Below, in pieces: positions 61,001 through 64,000 of a stretch of 64,000 bases of DNA. The number at the start of each line of letters is the position of its first letter. Position 1 is the first letter of the stretch. A model generated the notes under the pieces. It did not search any database. It saw only the letters and a program-made list of their open reading frames with translations, and was not told the DNA's origin. This DNA is from Pelecanus crispus. Its lineage: Eukaryota; Chordata; Aves; Pelecaniformes; Pelecanidae. The position numbers were made by a program, and so were the translations under genes. The stretch is from assembly GCF_030463565.1 (NCBI RefSeq), contig NC_134649.1, positions 31,335,044 through 31,399,043 of the forward strand, written 5' to 3'.

Positions 61001-64000
61001 ACAGCATCACCATCATCACCGGCTGTGCACTGGACAGGAGAGGATGCCCTCCCCTGCATCACAAAGGAGTATCACATAAAGCAGTTAGCAGTTTTTAAAA
61101 CAGTAGGTAGTCAGGAGTCATTTGCCAGTCTCCCAAAAGGAACCATTTTCTTCCAGCTCAGACAAGGTCTCTACTACTGCTTTGCTGCATCTTCAGCCTT
61201 TGCTGGACAGGCTGAACGCCTCAGGCAGAATTTTGTACCTGGCACTTCCCAGAGTCATGTATGACAACAGCTACAACAGCTGGTCAGCAGCTGTAGTGAG
61301 AAGCATGATATAATGATCAAGAATGATGTAGTTTTGGGATTTCTCATATATAATCATAAGGTCAGTATTGTTCTCCAAAGGCCTCCACTACCCTATTGCA
61401 GCTAAGTCCAGAGCAAACAAAACCAGGTTACAGAACTGAAGCACCTTCCATAAAAAACAGGAGAAAAAAAAGCTTTCAAAGATAACAGAGGTGCCTCCCA
61501 CCATAGGGCAGCAGCAGACTGCCTCTCATTTATTCCTCAAGACCTTATGCCAGACAGGAACTTTGCTTATTCCTGTAGGCTAAGCCTATTCTCCCCCCCC
61601 ACCCCCGCCATGATGTTGCTCTAGGTAACACAAACAATACTTAAACCTCAAGGTTACGAATAATGAGTTTAAAAAACAGAATACCTGAGAAGTAACGTTG
61701 TCCATGAGCTGGTCACAGCAAGAACCACAATTCACTCCTATTCTCCACCCTTATTCCAGCTTTTTGTTCTCTCTGCCTTTGAGACAGGGAAGCCCTTCAC
61801 CCATCCAGGAGAGACAGGGTCCTGCTCCCAGTGCCGGGGATGGCCGGTTGCAGCACCTCCCTCCCACCTCCAGCAACGATTCAGCCCCTCCAGCCCTGGG
61901 CTGGAAGAGGCTCAGTACAGACAGGATCTTTGAAAACCTTAACTTGGCAGATCAAGTCTACAAAGCACTGATAAACTGGGAGCCTTTCAGATGCCTGTAA
62001 CCTGATAAGATACGTAAGATACAGGGCATTTTTGCTGGGAGGAGATGGCACATCCTTTGCAACCAGACCAGGGGCTGCCAACCTTCCAGCCATTGTGCCA
62101 GACCAAGTACCTCTCAATACAAGCAGTTAGGTTCTGTTTGGCTTTTTTAAACACTGTCAACTTACAGCTTTTTTTATCCTTTAACTCTTGGAAATGGCTG
62201 AGCTGCTTTTGCTGAAAACCTGAAACAAAGCCTGAGGCAGGGACGCAGCATGGGAAATTCCTGTGCAAGCAATTAAGTTCAAGAGTTAAATGCAATTCCA
62301 CCATCAGACAGCCTCTGCAGCAGGTGGCATGACCAGTGTCACAGAGAGTCACACAGGCCAGTGGAAGAAAAACTGCCAGAGCAGCTAAAGCAGGCTACCC
62401 CACGCCCAGAGTTTTAGACTGAATCCACTCCAAATGGGAATTCATTCGGGAAAGTCCTGCAATAGGGAGCTCTGGCCAAATCACTGCGATTGGGAGGCAA
62501 CTTCTCAGGAATGTATGTGCTAAGGGGCTTACAGCATCTGGATGTGCGTGCTCCCTGGTTACTGCTGCTACGCCCTGCTCTGTCCCAGTCTCGGCTTGGT
62601 AATTCCCCTTGAAGGCAGCTCCATGGGAACATTACTCACCGGCTGACCCACGTCCAGTCGTGAGCCGGGCAGGACTGCGGAGCTGCACACAGGGCAGAGG
62701 GAGCCGAGTGGCAGGGCGCAGTCAGGATGCGGGCCTCCAACGGAGTCCGTGGGCAAGGTGCTATGCAGAATGCAGTTAGGTAGCAATGCAAGTGACACCG
62801 TGATTAGCATCGCTGCTTAAATTGCTGCCTTTGCTCCAGAATCTAAGCTACTTAAAACCTGAAGGAAGCACCTCCCAAATACAAGCCCTGTTTAGGCACA
62901 GTGGTGCTGTCTGAGCACAGTTTGAAAATAACAGTTTGCTGCTGCAAAATGTTCCAGAGGTCTTTATTCTGTGCCATAGTACTGCCTGCTCCCTCATTCT
63001 CACTGCTTTTCTTCCTTGGGAAAGCTAGCTCTTTCTTATGCTGCTCTTTCACAAAAACAGGAAACAATCTGAAGAAAAACTGCTAAGAGGACTCGGGGCA
63101 GATGCACGTTCATTTTTTTTTTTTAAAGATACGAACTATCTACATCGGTAGTGTCCCTATGAAGGAAAATCACTAAGACTGGAGATGGGTGCCCTGAAGC
63201 ACTGCAGACAACAGCATTATCCAGACAGGCTGAAGTAGCCTAGCAAAACACCCGGCAAGTCATTTAAGAAGAGGTCTAATCATATCACCTACAAGTCTAT
63301 GGCTTCTTCTGGGTGTTGCAAGGACCTGCGCACAGAACTGGAGTGGATCTGAAGCACTCATGTAACACTTATTCTGACACAGAATGAAAGCTTAGAGGCT
63401 GGGAAAAACATCCATAATGTCATTTGTGACAGCAGGTTGGCTCTGCTTGTAACGTACACTGCCAACAAACAAGGGAAAGCTGCTTAAAGATCAACAGATA
63501 AAGGCTTTTCACCATTCAGCCTGTTATTTTGAGTAAATCAGGTTGTCCTGCTACCAAAAGGCATCCCCATATGAAGTACAAGGTGCTCAAAAAAGATCGG
63601 GAGCAGCAGCAGCAAAAATCAAGCACTCACACCGTGGTGAATCCCTTCAGACCTCCCCCAATGACCAGAGGGTCCTGTTCCCCTTTCTATAAGTGCAGTT
63701 CTGCAGTCTGGAGCCGCACAGTCTTCTCACTTGTCAATGCAGGTGATCTCCTCAAAGTATCACCACCTTAAAACACCATTTCGTCCACAGAAATAACTCC
63801 AGACTCCTGAGAGATATGAAGTCATGTTTTGAAAAGCAACAGTGCAGCAAATTCAATTAACTAATTGAATCTGCCTTCTACTTGGGCAACGGGGAAGCAA
63901 GATTTCCCAAAGCCCATCCCCAAGATGTAACATGTTATTTCCTAGGCACACCACTGTGACCCTTCCAGTGTGATCTAGAGGGTCTGACTCCACCACCCCA
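46072..64000 (-). other. Presumed DAG1 intron 1, continuing past the window
   Basis: About 18 kb contain no exon I recognise on either strand. In human DAG1 the first exon is non-coding and far upstream, so the simplest reading is one long first intron. Simple A-runs occur near 49297 and 54175, and a short self-complementary block lies at 54707-54726. A GC-richer pocket at about 62630-62760 could be an alternative 5' exon or enhancer, but it is not a clear CpG island. No tRNA, snoRNA or recognisable transposon was seen. Confidence 0.6.

Noticed and set aside
46072-64000. A search for a second gene or structural RNA in the right-hand 18 kb
   Set aside because: All open frames are short, unconserved to my eye and unsupported by splice sites; no tRNA-like fold was noticed.

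Overview
This window is vertebrate nuclear DNA, almost certainly from a bird. A CR1 retroposon 3' end with the avian-type terminus lies near 32.6-32.8 kb. Genes are compact, GC-rich and multi-exon, with very short introns. The encoded proteins align residue by residue, from memory, with human 3p21.31 products. I rebuilt gene models by hand from splice signals and phase-matched exons. No prokaryotic system, CRISPR array, retrovirus or other virus-like element was seen.

Layout, left to right: (1) a CpG-island promoter at about 0.8-1.6 kb, by synteny probably the 5' end of IP6K1 running leftward; (2) CDHR4 on the minus strand, 17 recognised coding exons, C-terminal end unresolved; (3) INKA1 on the plus strand, head-to-head with CDHR4; (4) UBA7 on the minus strand, 24 exons, complete at 1008 aa, tail-to-tail with INKA1; (5) a 473-bp repetitive bidirectional promoter; (6) TCTA on the plus strand; (7) AMT on the minus strand, 8 exons, 408 aa, tail-to-tail with TCTA; (8) NICN1 on the minus strand, 6 exons, 227 aa; (9) DAG1 on the minus strand, two coding exons, 896 aa, with a 13.1-kb intron between them. 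The last 18 kb are read as the first intron of DAG1, whose promoter lies beyond the right edge.

The left 28 kb is gene-dense and very GC-rich. Minisatellites or G-rich arrays fill introns of CDHR4, UBA7, TCTA and NICN1. From about 30 kb rightward the sequence becomes AT-richer and nearly gene-free apart from DAG1.

The genes do not form one pathway. They cover an ISG15-activating enzyme (UBA7), the mitochondrial glycine-cleavage T protein (AMT), a tubulin polyglutamylase subunit (NICN1), a PAK4 inhibitor (INKA1), a cadherin-related protein (CDHR4), a small membrane protein (TCTA) and the laminin receptor dystroglycan (DAG1). The most interesting points are these: the UBA7-TCTA promoter is built from tandem GC-box/ETS-like units at what looks like a rearrangement junction relative to human; G-quadruplex-prone repeats occur in UBA7 intron 1 and NICN1 exon 1; a CR1 abuts the DAG1 exon 3 splice acceptor; and an N-glycosylation sequon overlaps the matriglycan-bearing threonine of dystroglycan.
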